A DNA stretch of 64,000 nt from Palsa-465 sp963800475 (lineage in GTDB: Bacteria > Actinomycetota > Thermoleophilia > Solirubrobacterales > Solirubrobacteraceae): NCBI GenBank assembly GCA_963800475.1, contig CAWDAZ010000004.1:1054001-1118000 (forward strand), in the 5' to 3' direction. Positions 23,119 through 31,223 of the stretch are shown piece by piece. A model generated the notes under the pieces. That model saw only the letters and a list, made by a program, of their open reading frames with translations. It ran no database searches and was not told where the DNA came from. The translations under genes were made by a program, and so were the position numbers. Each line of letters opens with the position of its first letter. Within the stretch, counting starts at the first letter, position 1.

Positions 23119-24630
23119 TCAGTGGAGGCGAACGGTGATCGCCAGCGTCTTGCTGGCGGTATGCCCCAGCCTGTCGGTCACCGTCAGGGTGACCGAGTAG
23201 GTGCCGGCCGAGGAGTAGAGATGGCTCACGGTCCGACCTGAACCTGTGCTTCCGTCACCAAACGTCCACGCGTAGCCGGTGATCGTGGCGCCCGTGTCCG
23301 TCGATCCCGACGCGTTGAAGCTCACCGACCGCTTCACCGTCGGCGAGCTGGGTGAGAATGTGAACGAGGCCACCGGGTTCGACGACCCGCTGGCGACTGT
23401 CACGCTGTGGGTCGTGCTGCTGCTGTGGCCGAGGCTGTCGGTCACCGTCAGCCGCACCGTGTAGGTCCCGGCCGCGGAGTACGGGTGTGACGCGGTCACA
23501 CCCGATCCTGTGCTTCCGTCACCAAACGTCCACGCGTAGCCGGTGATCGTGGCGCCCGTGTCCGTCGATCCTGACGCGTTGAAGCTCACCGACTGCCCCG
23601 CCGTGGGCGAGCTGGGTGAGAACGTGAACGAGGCGACCGGGGTCGACGACCCGCCGCCGCTCATCCGCTGTACGCAGCTCGACGTTGCGTTGCTCCACTC
23701 CTCCTGCAGCCAGTAGCTCCCGCTGGCGATGCTCTGGTTGTACTCCGAACCTGCTGAGCCGCCCAGCTGGCTGCCAAACGTCCAGGCGCACTTGTCGCCG
23801 ATTTCGTTGCCGCTCGAGTCGAACCAGGCGCTGCCCAGCGGATCGGTTATGGCCTCGATGTTCTCGTGACTGGTCACGTTGAGTCCCGAGTCGGCACCTG
23901 CGTCCCCGTTGGGATATTCCCCACTCGAACATCCCGACACTCCCGCGTACGGCATCACCGCGTACAGGACGGCGGACGTGCCGTTCCCGATGTTGCTGTG
24001 GTAGGCGCAGTAGTCGAAGCGGGGCCCGCCAGACGAGCAGTCGGTTCCGGCGCTGCTGAAGCAGGTGGCTACGCCAGCCGGTGTGTAGATGAAGTAGAGC
24101 GTCGAGAGACCGGTGGGCAGGGCGTGCGTGCTGATCACATGGCTCAGCTCGGTCTGCAACTGAGCGTCGGTCAGGCAGGGAACGGACGCCGTGCACCCGG
24201 AGGCCGGATACGGGTCGGTATCGACGATCGACGGACCGGTGCTCGCCGAATACGCGATGTTGCCGCTCCCGTCGTAGTACTGGGTGGTCAACGCGTAGAC
24301 GTTGGTGGTCGCGCCGCTGGCGCTCCCGACATTCGAGAAATAGCCGTTGACGATGCTCTTGTAGGTTGAGGAAGTCGAGTAGCCGCTCGGCTCCCAGTAG
24401 ATCGCGTAGTTGGCGTCGGAGTGCATCACCGGACCGCCGTTGTAGAGCAGATTGTTGACTCCGGAACGGGGGACCGCTCGACTGGCACGCAGCGCGCTTC
24501 CAGCCGCAGTGTGGGCGGTCACGATCCCGCGGAAGTGACCGGGAGGCGCGGCGCTGGCTCCGGCCACGGCCGAGGCCGAGAGCACGATCGCCACCAGACC
24601 GGCAACAACCCCACGGCAAACTCTGCCCAC
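23119..24630 (-). CDS. secreted PKD-domain protein with HExxx motif
   Basis: 503 residues. Signal peptide (VAGLVAIVLSASAVAGASA). The middle domain carries SHENIEAITDPLG and later EIGDKCAW, the pattern of the exordium/PHI-1-like extracellular family (HE.. and a Asp/Cys pair). It is followed by two PKD repeats (about 330-415 and 418-503) with YAWTFGDGSTGSG in each. PKD domains are Ig-like adhesion modules. Single gene, preceded by a terminator-like hairpin. May be metal-binding, and protease activity is unproven. Confidence 0.8.
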   Translation of the reverse strand: MGRVCRGVVAGLVAIVLSASAVAGASAAPPGHFRGIVTAHTAAGSALRASRAVPRSGVNNLLYNGGPVMHSDANYAIYWEPSGYSTSSTYKSIVNGYFSNVGSASGATTNVYALTTQYYDGSGNIAYSASTGPSIVDTDPYPASGCTASVPCLTDAQLQTELSHVISTHALPTGLSTLYFIYTPAGVATCFSSAGTDCSSGGPRFDYCAYHSNIGNGTSAVLYAVMPYAGVSGCSSGEYPNGDAGADSGLNVTSHENIEAITDPLGSAWFDSSGNEIGDKCAWTFGSQLGGSAGSEYNQSIASGSYWLQEEWSNATSSCVQRMSGGGSSTPVASFTFSPSSPTAGQSVSFNASGSTDTGATITGYAWTFGDGSTGSGVTASHPYSAAGTYTVRLTVTDSLGHSSSTTHSVTVASGSSNPVASFTFSPSSPTVKRSVSFNASGSTDTGATITGYAWTFGDGSTGSGRTVSHLYSSAGTYSVTLTVTDRLGHTASKTLAITVRLH

Positions 24631-24663
24631 AGAGGAGTATCGGCCGCTCCTGGAAATCCTTTA

Positions 24664-24685
24664 GCGCCTGTCTCAAACAGGGCGC
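24664..24685 (-). terminator. possible hairpin between MMPL and PKD genes
   Basis: GCGCCTGT pairs with ACAGGGCGC (one bulge) over a 5-nt loop, between the stop of the MMPL gene and the start of the PKD gene on the minus strand. No long T-tract. Confidence 0.35.
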
Positions 24686-24705
24686 GCACGGGCGCCCGCC
24701 GACGC

Positions 24706-27000
24706 TCAGCCGACCGGCTCGAGCTTCGGCCCGGCGGCCGCCTGTCGGTCGCGTTCCGCGAAGTACTCGGCGCCCTCGATGTTGACGTTCGGGACCAGCC
24801 GTCCGAGCCACCTCGGCATGTACCAGTTGAAGTCCCCGATCATTGTCATCAGCGCCGGGACGAGCAGGCAGCGCACCACCGTGGCGTCGAGGATCACCGC
24901 CACGGCCAATCCCACCCCGAACTGCTTGACGATCGGGTTGCCGTTGATCAGGAAGCTTCCGAACACGAACGCCATGATCGCCGCGGCCGCGGTGATCACC
25001 CGGGCGCTGGTGACGAGTCCTCCGACGACGGACTCCTTGTTGGACTGGCCGCTGTCGACGTGCTCCTTGATCTGCGTGACGAGGAACACCTCGTAGTCCA
25101 TCGACAGCCCGAACAGGATCGCGAACATGAACAGCGGCACGTAGGAGACGATCGGGACAGATCCGGGAAGCCCCAGCACGCCGCTTCCCCAGCCGAACTG
25201 GAACAGCGCCGTGAGCACGCCGTAGGAGGCGCCGATCGAGAGAACGTTCATCACCGCCGCCTGCGCCGGAACCACCAGGGTCCGGAACGCCAGCACGAGC
25301 AGCAGGAAACTCAGCACGATCACGACTGCGATCTGTAGCGGGAGCTTCTGCGCGATCTCGTCCGCGAGGTCCACGAAGCCCGCCGTCGTGCCGCCGACGT
25401 AGGCGACCATGTTCGTGCCCTGCTCCGCCTTCGGGATCGCGTTCGCGCGAAGGGTCTTGACGAGGTCGGCGGTCTGATTCGCCGACGGCAGGTCCTTGGG
25501 CACGGCGCTGAAGTAGGCGGTCGTTCCCGCCTGGTCGAGCTGGATCGGGCTGACGGCGACGACGCCGGACGTAGAGGACACGTTCTTCTGGAGCGTGACC
25601 AGGCGCGGATCGGTGGCGCGAGGGTCGCCGCTCGAACTGGAGCTGGAGCTGCTGCTCGACTTCGACTGTGATCCCGACGATGTGCCGCTGGCCGGTTGCG
25701 CGGGCGATCCGAGCTTCACCGCGATCAGCAGCGGTCCGTTCGTGCCGGCGCCGAAGTACTCCGTGGTCAGGTTGTAGGCCTGGCGGATCGTCGTGGACTC
25801 CGACATCGCCGCGTTGTCCTGCTGGCCGAGGTTCAGCGACAGCAGCGGGATCGTCAGGGGGATCAGGATCAGCAGCGCCACCAGCCCGCTCCAGGCCGGG
25901 TGCTTGGCGATCTCGTTGGCCCACTTCGCCCACACGCCGGTCCTCGACCGCTCCTCGGAATACGGGGGACGGACGCGGAGCGAGTTGACGTGCGGCCCGA
26001 GCGCGCCGAGCACGGCGGGCAGCAGCGTCAACGCGGCCAGCACCGCGATCACCACCGAGATCGCGGCCATCTCTCCCATCGCCGTGACCTGCGGGATGTT
26101 CGCCACCAGCAGTGAGAGCAACGCAATCGTGACGGTGCTCCCCGCGAAGAACACGGCCCCGCCCGATGTCGCGACGGAGCGGGCGACAGACTCGTCGACC
26201 GGCAGGCCGTCGCTGATCCCGCGGAAGTGCCGCGTGACGATGAACAGTCCGTAGTCGATTCCCACACCGAGCCCGATCATCGTCGCGAGCGTCGGCGCGA
26301 CCGACGGCACCGAGGTCACGTTGCTGAGCATCCGGATGATCGCCAGCGTGCACAGCACTCCGAGAATTGCGTTGACGATCGGCAGGAAGGTCGCCACGAG
26401 CGTCCCGAGCGTGAACGCGAGGATCACGATCGCCGCGACGATGCCGATCACCTCGCTCGACTCGGTCGCGGGCACCGACAGCTTGGTTCCAAGCTGACCG
26501 CCGGTGGCCGTCCGGAGGCCGGCCGCCTTCGCCGGCTTCGTGGCGGCATCCACGATCGCCTGGACCTGGGAAGTCGACAGCGAGCCGGGGCTCACCGACA
26601 GCCCAATCGTCATGTAGCCGGTGGATTTGTCCTTGCTCAGCGCATTCGCACCCTGCGGCGTCAACGGGTTGACGACCTGCGAGACGTGCGGCTGCTTGGC
26701 GGCGTCGGCGGCGCCCTCGTTGATCGCCTGGCTGTACTTGGAGTCGGTCAGCTGGCCCGACGGGGCATGGAAGATGATCGGGCTCGTGCCGTTGGCCGCC
26801 GCCGGGAACGATTTCTGCAGCGTCGAGACCGCGGCCTGGCTGTTCGTGCCCGGGAGCGACGAGCTGTCATTGGTGAGGTTGGCCATCGAGTGGGAGACCC
26901 CGACCAGCGCGATCACAGCCACGAGCCAGACCGCGATCACCACAAACCGGTGTCGAACGCACAGCTTCCCCAGCCGGTACAGCACCCCAGTCACACTCAC
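24706..27000 (-). CDS. MMPL-family transporter
   Basis: 764 residues. An N-terminal helix, a large periplasmic-type loop (50-190), a block of five helices containing GLGVGIDYGLFIVTRHFRG (DYGL motif), a second loop with a Ser-run (SKSSSSSSSSSSG) and a second helix block with LFGLSMDYEVFLVTQIKEHV. These repeated D-Y motifs lie in the proton-relay helices of MMPL/RND exporters. Substrate likely a lipid, peptide or drug. Starts at ATG 27000, monocistronic or with unknown partner upstream. 110 bp divergent from the M29-like peptidase. Confidence 0.9.
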   Translation of the reverse strand: MSVTGVLYRLGKLCVRHRFVVIAVWLVAVIALVGVSHSMANLTNDSSSLPGTNSQAAVSTLQKSFPAAANGTSPIIFHAPSGQLTDSKYSQAINEGAADAAKQPHVSQVVNPLTPQGANALSKDKSTGYMTIGLSVSPGSLSTSQVQAIVDAATKPAKAAGLRTATGGQLGTKLSVPATESSEVIGIVAAIVILAFTLGTLVATFLPIVNAILGVLCTLAIIRMLSNVTSVPSVAPTLATMIGLGVGIDYGLFIVTRHFRGISDGLPVDESVARSVATSGGAVFFAGSTVTIALLSLLVANIPQVTAMGEMAAISVVIAVLAALTLLPAVLGALGPHVNSLRVRPPYSEERSRTGVWAKWANEIAKHPAWSGLVALLILIPLTIPLLSLNLGQQDNAAMSESTTIRQAYNLTTEYFGAGTNGPLLIAVKLGSPAQPASGTSSGSQSKSSSSSSSSSSGDPRATDPRLVTLQKNVSSTSGVVAVSPIQLDQAGTTAYFSAVPKDLPSANQTADLVKTLRANAIPKAEQGTNMVAYVGGTTAGFVDLADEIAQKLPLQIAVVIVLSFLLLVLAFRTLVVPAQAAVMNVLSIGASYGVLTALFQFGWGSGVLGLPGSVPIVSYVPLFMFAILFGLSMDYEVFLVTQIKEHVDSGQSNKESVVGGLVTSARVITAAAAIMAFVFGSFLINGNPIVKQFGVGLAVAVILDATVVRCLLVPALMTMIGDFNWYMPRWLGRLVPNVNIEGAEYFAERDRQAAAGPKLEPVG

Positions 27001-27110
27001 CCTCCTCGGCGTTCGACTTGGCTACGCCCCGATGCCCCCACGCGAACGGGGCCGAGCATATCGCCCGCCCTCGACGGCGTCGAGGGCGACGCCGTGCATA
27101 TGATCGGGCA

Positions 27111-28064
27111 ATGCCCGATCTCGGTCCCGCGGTCAGCACGGTCGTCGAGCGCTGCCTCGCCGTCAACCCGGGCGAGCAGGTCTTGGTCGTCGCTGACGCC
27201 GGTACGCGCACGATCGGCGAGGCGCTCCGGGGCGCCGCGCGAACGGCCGGGGCGGATGCGGTGCTGGCGATCATGGACGAGCGCGAGATCGACGGGACCG
27301 AGCCGCCGCCCACGGTCGCCGCGGCGCTGGCCGCCTCGGACGTGTTCATCGCGCCAACGACGCGCTCGATCAGCCACACGGTCGCGCGCCGGCGCGCGAA
27401 CGAGGCGGGGGCGCGCGGCGCGACGATGCCGGGCGTCACCGAGGACATGCTCGCGCGGATGATGGCCGGCGACTTCGACGAGATGGCCACTCGCTCCCAG
27501 CATGTGGCCGCGCTGCTGACCAACGCGGACCGCGCGCACGTGACCTGCCCGCGCGGCACCGACTTCACCCTCGACCTGAGCGGCCGCGCGGGCATATCCG
27601 ACGACGGCATCCTGACCGCGCCCGGCATTTTCGGAAACCTCCCGTGCGGCGAGGGCTTTATCGCCCCGGCGAGCGGCGAGGGCAGGATTGCCGTCGCCGG
27701 GACGCTCGCGTCGGTCGGGATCGGCGACGAGCCCGCGACGCTCACCGTCACCGGCGGCCACCTGGCCGGCGCCGAAGGGGGGCTGGGCGCTCGCTTCCTC
27801 GAGCTGCTCCAGGCGCAGGGCGAGAAGGGCACCAACCTCGCCGAGCTCGGCGTCGGTACCAACGAGCGCGCGCGGCTGACCGGCCACGTGCTCGAGGACG
27901 AGAAGATCCTCGGCACCGTGCACGTTGCGTTCGGCGCCAGCGCGGGGATCGGCGGGACGGTGACGGTCCCGATCCACCTCGACGCGGTCGTGCTCGACGC
28001 GACGCTCGACGTCGACGGGCGGCGCGTGCTCGACGCCGGACGGTACGTGCTCGGCGAGCAGTGA
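27111..28064 (+). CDS. M29-type aminopeptidase/NicX-like metalloenzyme
   Basis: 317 residues from ATG 27111. The sequence has the AmpS/PepS-like alpha/beta order: an N-terminal VVERCLAVNPGEQVLVVADA and a central SCPRGTDFTLDLSGR-like block (VTCPRGTDFTLDLSGR), then LAELGVGTNERARLTGHVLE, DEKILGTVHVAFG and PIHLDAVVLD. The E in NERAR/DEKILGT and HVAFG region recalls the M29 metal site. It overlaps the next gene (GTGA), so a coupled pair with the formiminotransferase. It could instead hydrolyse or decarboxylate a small substrate. Confidence 0.7.
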   Translation: MPDLGPAVSTVVERCLAVNPGEQVLVVADAGTRTIGEALRGAARTAGADAVLAIMDEREIDGTEPPPTVAAALAASDVFIAPTTRSISHTVARRRANEAGARGATMPGVTEDMLARMMAGDFDEMATRSQHVAALLTNADRAHVTCPRGTDFTLDLSGRAGISDDGILTAPGIFGNLPCGEGFIAPASGEGRIAVAGTLASVGIGDEPATLTVTGGHLAGAEGGLGARFLELLQAQGEKGTNLAELGVGTNERARLTGHVLEDEKILGTVHVAFGASAGIGGTVTVPIHLDAVVLDATLDVDGRRVLDAGRYVLGEQ

Positions 28065-28924
28065 CGACGACGACGCTGCTTGCGATTCCGAACGTCTCGG
28101 AAGGGCGCGACCGAGCGCTGATCGACCAGCTGGCGCGCGCATTCGACGCGCGCCTGCTCGACGTGCACACCGACGCCGACCACCACCGCAGCGTGTTCAC
28201 GCTCGCGGGCCGACCGGGCTCGCTTGCGCCCGCGGTGCTGGCCGGCGCGGCCGCGGCGGTCCGGATCATCGAGATCGGCGAGCACCGCGGCGAGCACCCA
28301 CGGATCGGGGCAGTCGACATCGCCCCGATCGCGTACCTGGACGACGTGGATCGCGGTGCGGCGTGTGCCGAGGCGCTCGTCCTGGGCGACCTACTCGGCC
28401 ACGAGCTCGGACTCCCCGTGCTCCTGTACGGCGAGCTCGCCGGCGGACGCACGCGCGCCGAACTGCGGGCGGGCGGACCCGACGCGCTCCGGGCGCGAAT
28501 CGAGGGCGGCGAGCTGCGGCCCGACTTCGGCCCCCGGCGGCTGCATGCGACGGCCGGAGCGGTGCTGGTCGGCGCGCGGCCGCCGCTGGTCGCGTTCAAC
28601 GTCGAACTGGCGCCGCCGGCGTCGCTCGCCGACGCCAAGGCGATCGCTGCGGCGATCCGGGAGGGCGGCCCGAGCGGGCTCGAGTCGGTGCGCGCGATCG
28701 GCGTGTGGCTCGCCGATCGCGGGCGCGCGCAGGTCTCGACGAACATCGAGGACCACCGTGCCACGCCGCCCCGCGCGGTTGTCGAAGCGATCGCCGCGCG
28801 CGGCGAGATCGCCGACGCCGAGCTCGTCGGACTCGCGCCGGAGGCGGCGCTCGCGGGGTTCCCGGACGACGTTCCGCTGCGCGGTCGGGCGACGATCGAG
28901 GACGCCATCCAGGGGTCGGGATAA
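28061..28924 (+). CDS. ftcD: glutamate formiminotransferase (FTCD N-terminal domain)
   Basis: 287 residues from GTG 28061. The N-terminal FT motif LLAIPNVSEGRDRALIDQLA, then DADHHRSVFTLAG and GEHRGEHPRIGAVDIAPIAY, are diagnostic, with VSTNIEDH further on. The enzyme transfers the formimino group between formiminoglutamate and tetrahydrofolate. There is no cyclodeaminase domain. The start overlaps the previous gene by 4 bp (GTGA). Cytoplasmic, probably in histidine or folate metabolism. Confidence 0.85.
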   Translation: MTTTTLLAIPNVSEGRDRALIDQLARAFDARLLDVHTDADHHRSVFTLAGRPGSLAPAVLAGAAAAVRIIEIGEHRGEHPRIGAVDIAPIAYLDDVDRGAACAEALVLGDLLGHELGLPVLLYGELAGGRTRAELRAGGPDALRARIEGGELRPDFGPRRLHATAGAVLVGARPPLVAFNVELAPPASLADAKAIAAAIREGGPSGLESVRAIGVWLADRGRAQVSTNIEDHRATPPRAVVEAIAARGEIADAELVGLAPEAALAGFPDDVPLRGRATIEDAIQGSG

Positions 28925-28945
28925 CACACTAAGCTCCTAACGACG

Positions 28946-29326
28946 ATGGCCCAGACGAAGCGCAAGCGCCGCACCAAGCACCGGGGAACCGCTGCCGGGA
29001 CGATCGAGTCGCGCGGGCGCACCGGCCGGCCGCCGACTCCCGACGAGCGCAAGCGCCAGAACCGAGTCGACGCCCGCGAGCGCCGCCTGAACAGGCCGCC
29101 GACGTGGAAGTCATCGATGCTGCGCGCGCTGCTCGCGGCGGCGCTCGTGTTCGCGTTCCTGCTCGTGACCGCGAAGGGCAAGAACAAGATCCCGGTTGCG
29201 CTCGCGTTCACCGCGGTCGCGCTGATCGTGTACATCCCCGCGGGGTACTACCTGGAGCTGTTCCTGTATCGGCGGCGGATGCGTAAGAAGGCCCAGGCCT
29301 CGGCCGCCGGGAAGGGCGGGCGCTAG
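28946..29326 (+). CDS. small membrane protein, 126 aa
   Basis: Basic N-terminus (MAQTKRKRRTKHRGTAAG, then PDERKRQNRVDARERR), two transmembrane segments (LRALLAAALVFAFLLVTAKG and IPVALAFTAVALIVYIPAGY) and a basic tail. Start ATG 28946, 5 bp before the MBL gene at its end. Not recognised; the Lys/Arg-rich cytosolic ends could touch nucleic acid or lipids. Confidence 0.75.
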   Translation: MAQTKRKRRTKHRGTAAGTIESRGRTGRPPTPDERKRQNRVDARERRLNRPPTWKSSMLRALLAAALVFAFLLVTAKGKNKIPVALAFTAVALIVYIPAGYYLELFLYRRRMRKKAQASAAGKGGR

Positions 29327-29331
29327 CACCG

Positions 29332-29979
29332 ATGCTCGACGTGCGGATGTTCACGGTCGGCCCGGTGCAGGAGAACAGCTTCATCGTCCGCGGGCAGGGC
29401 GCGCCGAACGCGGTGATCGTCGATCCGGGTGATGAGCCCGAGCGACTGCTCGGCGCGATCGACGCGCTCGGCATCGAGCGCGTCGAGGCGGTGCTGATCA
29501 CCCACACCCACTTCGACCACGTCGGCGCGGTCGCCCCGGTGGCGCGCGCGACCGGTGCCCCGGTGTACTGCCCCGAGCTCGAGACGCGCGTGCTCGCGAA
29601 CATCATGGACTTCGTGCCGTGGGAGGGGTTCGGGCCGTTCGAGAGCTACGACGCCGACCACACCGTCAAGGGCGGCGAGGCGCTCGAGCTCGCGGGAATG
29701 ACGTTCGACGTGATCTTCACGCCGGGGCACAGCCCCGGCCACGTCACCTACTCGGTCAAGAACGAGGACGCGCTGTTCTCCGGCGACGTCCTGTTCGAGG
29801 GCTCGGTGGGCCGCGTCGACCTCCCCGGCGGAGACTGGCCGACGCTGCTGAGCTCGATCGAGACACTGCTCGAGGCGCACGGCCCGGACACGACCGTGTA
29901 TCCAGGGCACATGGGGATCACGACGCTCGGCCGCGAGCGCGCCACGAACCCGTTCCTGCGCGAGCTCGCAGCCAACTGA
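29332..29979 (+). CDS. MBL-fold hydrolase (hydroxyacylglutathione hydrolase-like)
   Basis: 215 residues. Metallo-beta-lactamase motifs: THTHFDHVG (HxHxDH), a His in PGHSPGHVTY, Asp in LFSGDVLFEGSVG and a C-terminal His in PGHMG. These are the dinuclear zinc ligands of glyoxalase II-like enzymes. The stop overlaps the hisS start by one base (TGATG). Co-transcription with hisS is common in this class. Confidence 0.87.
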   Translation: MLDVRMFTVGPVQENSFIVRGQGAPNAVIVDPGDEPERLLGAIDALGIERVEAVLITHTHFDHVGAVAPVARATGAPVYCPELETRVLANIMDFVPWEGFGPFESYDADHTVKGGEALELAGMTFDVIFTPGHSPGHVTYSVKNEDALFSGDVLFEGSVGRVDLPGGDWPTLLSSIETLLEAHGPDTTVYPGHMGITTLGRERATNPFLRELAAN

Positions 29980-31223
29980 TGAAGATTCAGGCCCCGCGCG
30001 GCACGTTCGACGTGCTCCCGGAGGATGCTGCGCGGCGCGAGATCGTCGAGGGGCATGCGGAGCGGATCCTCGGAGCGGCCGGCTACGGACGGATCGAGAC
30101 GCCGGCGTTCGAAGCCACGGAGCTGTTCGCGCGCGGCGTGGGGGAGGCGACCGACATCGTCCAGAAGGAGATGTACACGTTCCCCGACGGCGCGGGGCGC
30201 TCGCTGACGCTACGCCCCGAGGGGACCGCGCCGGTGTGTCGCGCGTACGTAGAGCACGGCATGCACAAGCAGCCGCAGCCCATCAAGCTGTGGTACCTGT
30301 CGAGCTTCTTCCGGGCCGAGGCGCCCCAGAAGGGCCGCTATCGCGAGTTCTGGCAGATCGGAGCCGAGGCGATCGGCTCGGCCCAGCCCGAGACGGACGC
30401 CGAGCTGATCGTGCTGCTCGCCGAGCTGCTCGAGACGGTCGGCGTGCGCGCGCAGCTGAAGCTCTCGAGCCTCGGCAAGCCCGAGACCCGGGCGGAGTAC
30501 CGCGAAGAGCTTCAGCGCTACCTGCACGCGCATTCGGAGCGGCTGTCCGACGAGGTCAGGAGCCGGATCGACCTGAACCCCCTGCGCGCGTTCGACGCGA
30601 TCGATCCCGGCACGCGCGAGGTGATGAGCGGGGCGCCTGTCCTGCTCGAGCGGCTCGACGGCGAGGACGCCGAGCACTTCGCGAAGGTGCGGCGGCTGCT
30701 CGACCGAGCGGGGATCTCCTACGAGATCGAGCCGGCGCTGGTCCGCGGCCTCGACTACTACACGCGCACGCTGTTCGAGTTCTCGAGCGACGCGCTCGGG
30801 GCCCAGTCCGGGGTTGCGGGTGGCGGGCGCTACGACCGGCTGATCGAGCAGCTCGACGGGCCACCCACGGCGGCGTGCGGCTGGGCGGCCGGGGTCGAGC
30901 GGATGCTGATGGCCGCCGGCGAGCTACCGATCGCGCCGAGCATCACCGACCTGTACGTCGCAATCGCCAAGCCAGATGGGGCGGGGGAGGCGTTTCGGCT
31001 CGCTAGGGACGCCCGCCGGGCTGGCCTGGCCGCGCAGCTCGAGCTCGGCGGCCGGGCTTTGAAACGCCAGCTCGCCCACGCCGACCGGATCGGGGCGAGG
31101 TACGTGGCGATCGTCGGCGACGAGGAGACGACCAGCCTCAAGGAAATGGACTCCGGCGAGCAGCGCGAGCTCGCACCCGGGGACGTGATTCCAACGATCC
31201 TGAGGGGAAGCCGACTGACGTGA
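29979..31223 (+). CDS. hisS: histidyl-tRNA synthetase
   Basis: 414 residues, typical bacterial length. Class II motifs: motif 2 region SSFFRAEAPQKGRYREFWQI, the histidine A-motif GLDYYTRTLFEF and the Gly-rich GGGRYDRL. The C-terminal anticodon-binding domain (LYVAIAKPDG... RYVAIVGDEE) is complete. It charges tRNA-His. Followed by aspS with a 4-bp GTGA overlap, the usual hisS-aspS pair. Confidence 0.95.
   Translation: MKIQAPRGTFDVLPEDAARREIVEGHAERILGAAGYGRIETPAFEATELFARGVGEATDIVQKEMYTFPDGAGRSLTLRPEGTAPVCRAYVEHGMHKQPQPIKLWYLSSFFRAEAPQKGRYREFWQIGAEAIGSAQPETDAELIVLLAELLETVGVRAQLKLSSLGKPETRAEYREELQRYLHAHSERLSDEVRSRIDLNPLRAFDAIDPGTREVMSGAPVLLERLDGEDAEHFAKVRRLLDRAGISYEIEPALVRGLDYYTRTLFEFSSDALGAQSGVAGGGRYDRLIEQLDGPPTAACGWAAGVERMLMAAGELPIAPSITDLYVAIAKPDGAGEAFRLARDARRAGLAAQLELGGRALKRQLAHADRIGARYVAIVGDEETTSLKEMDSGEQRELAPGDVIPTILRGSRLT

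Noticed and set aside
23519..26353. 944-codon minus-strand frame spanning the PKD and MMPL genes
   Set aside because: It crosses two genes with strong homology in another frame; composition is Arg-rich and random.
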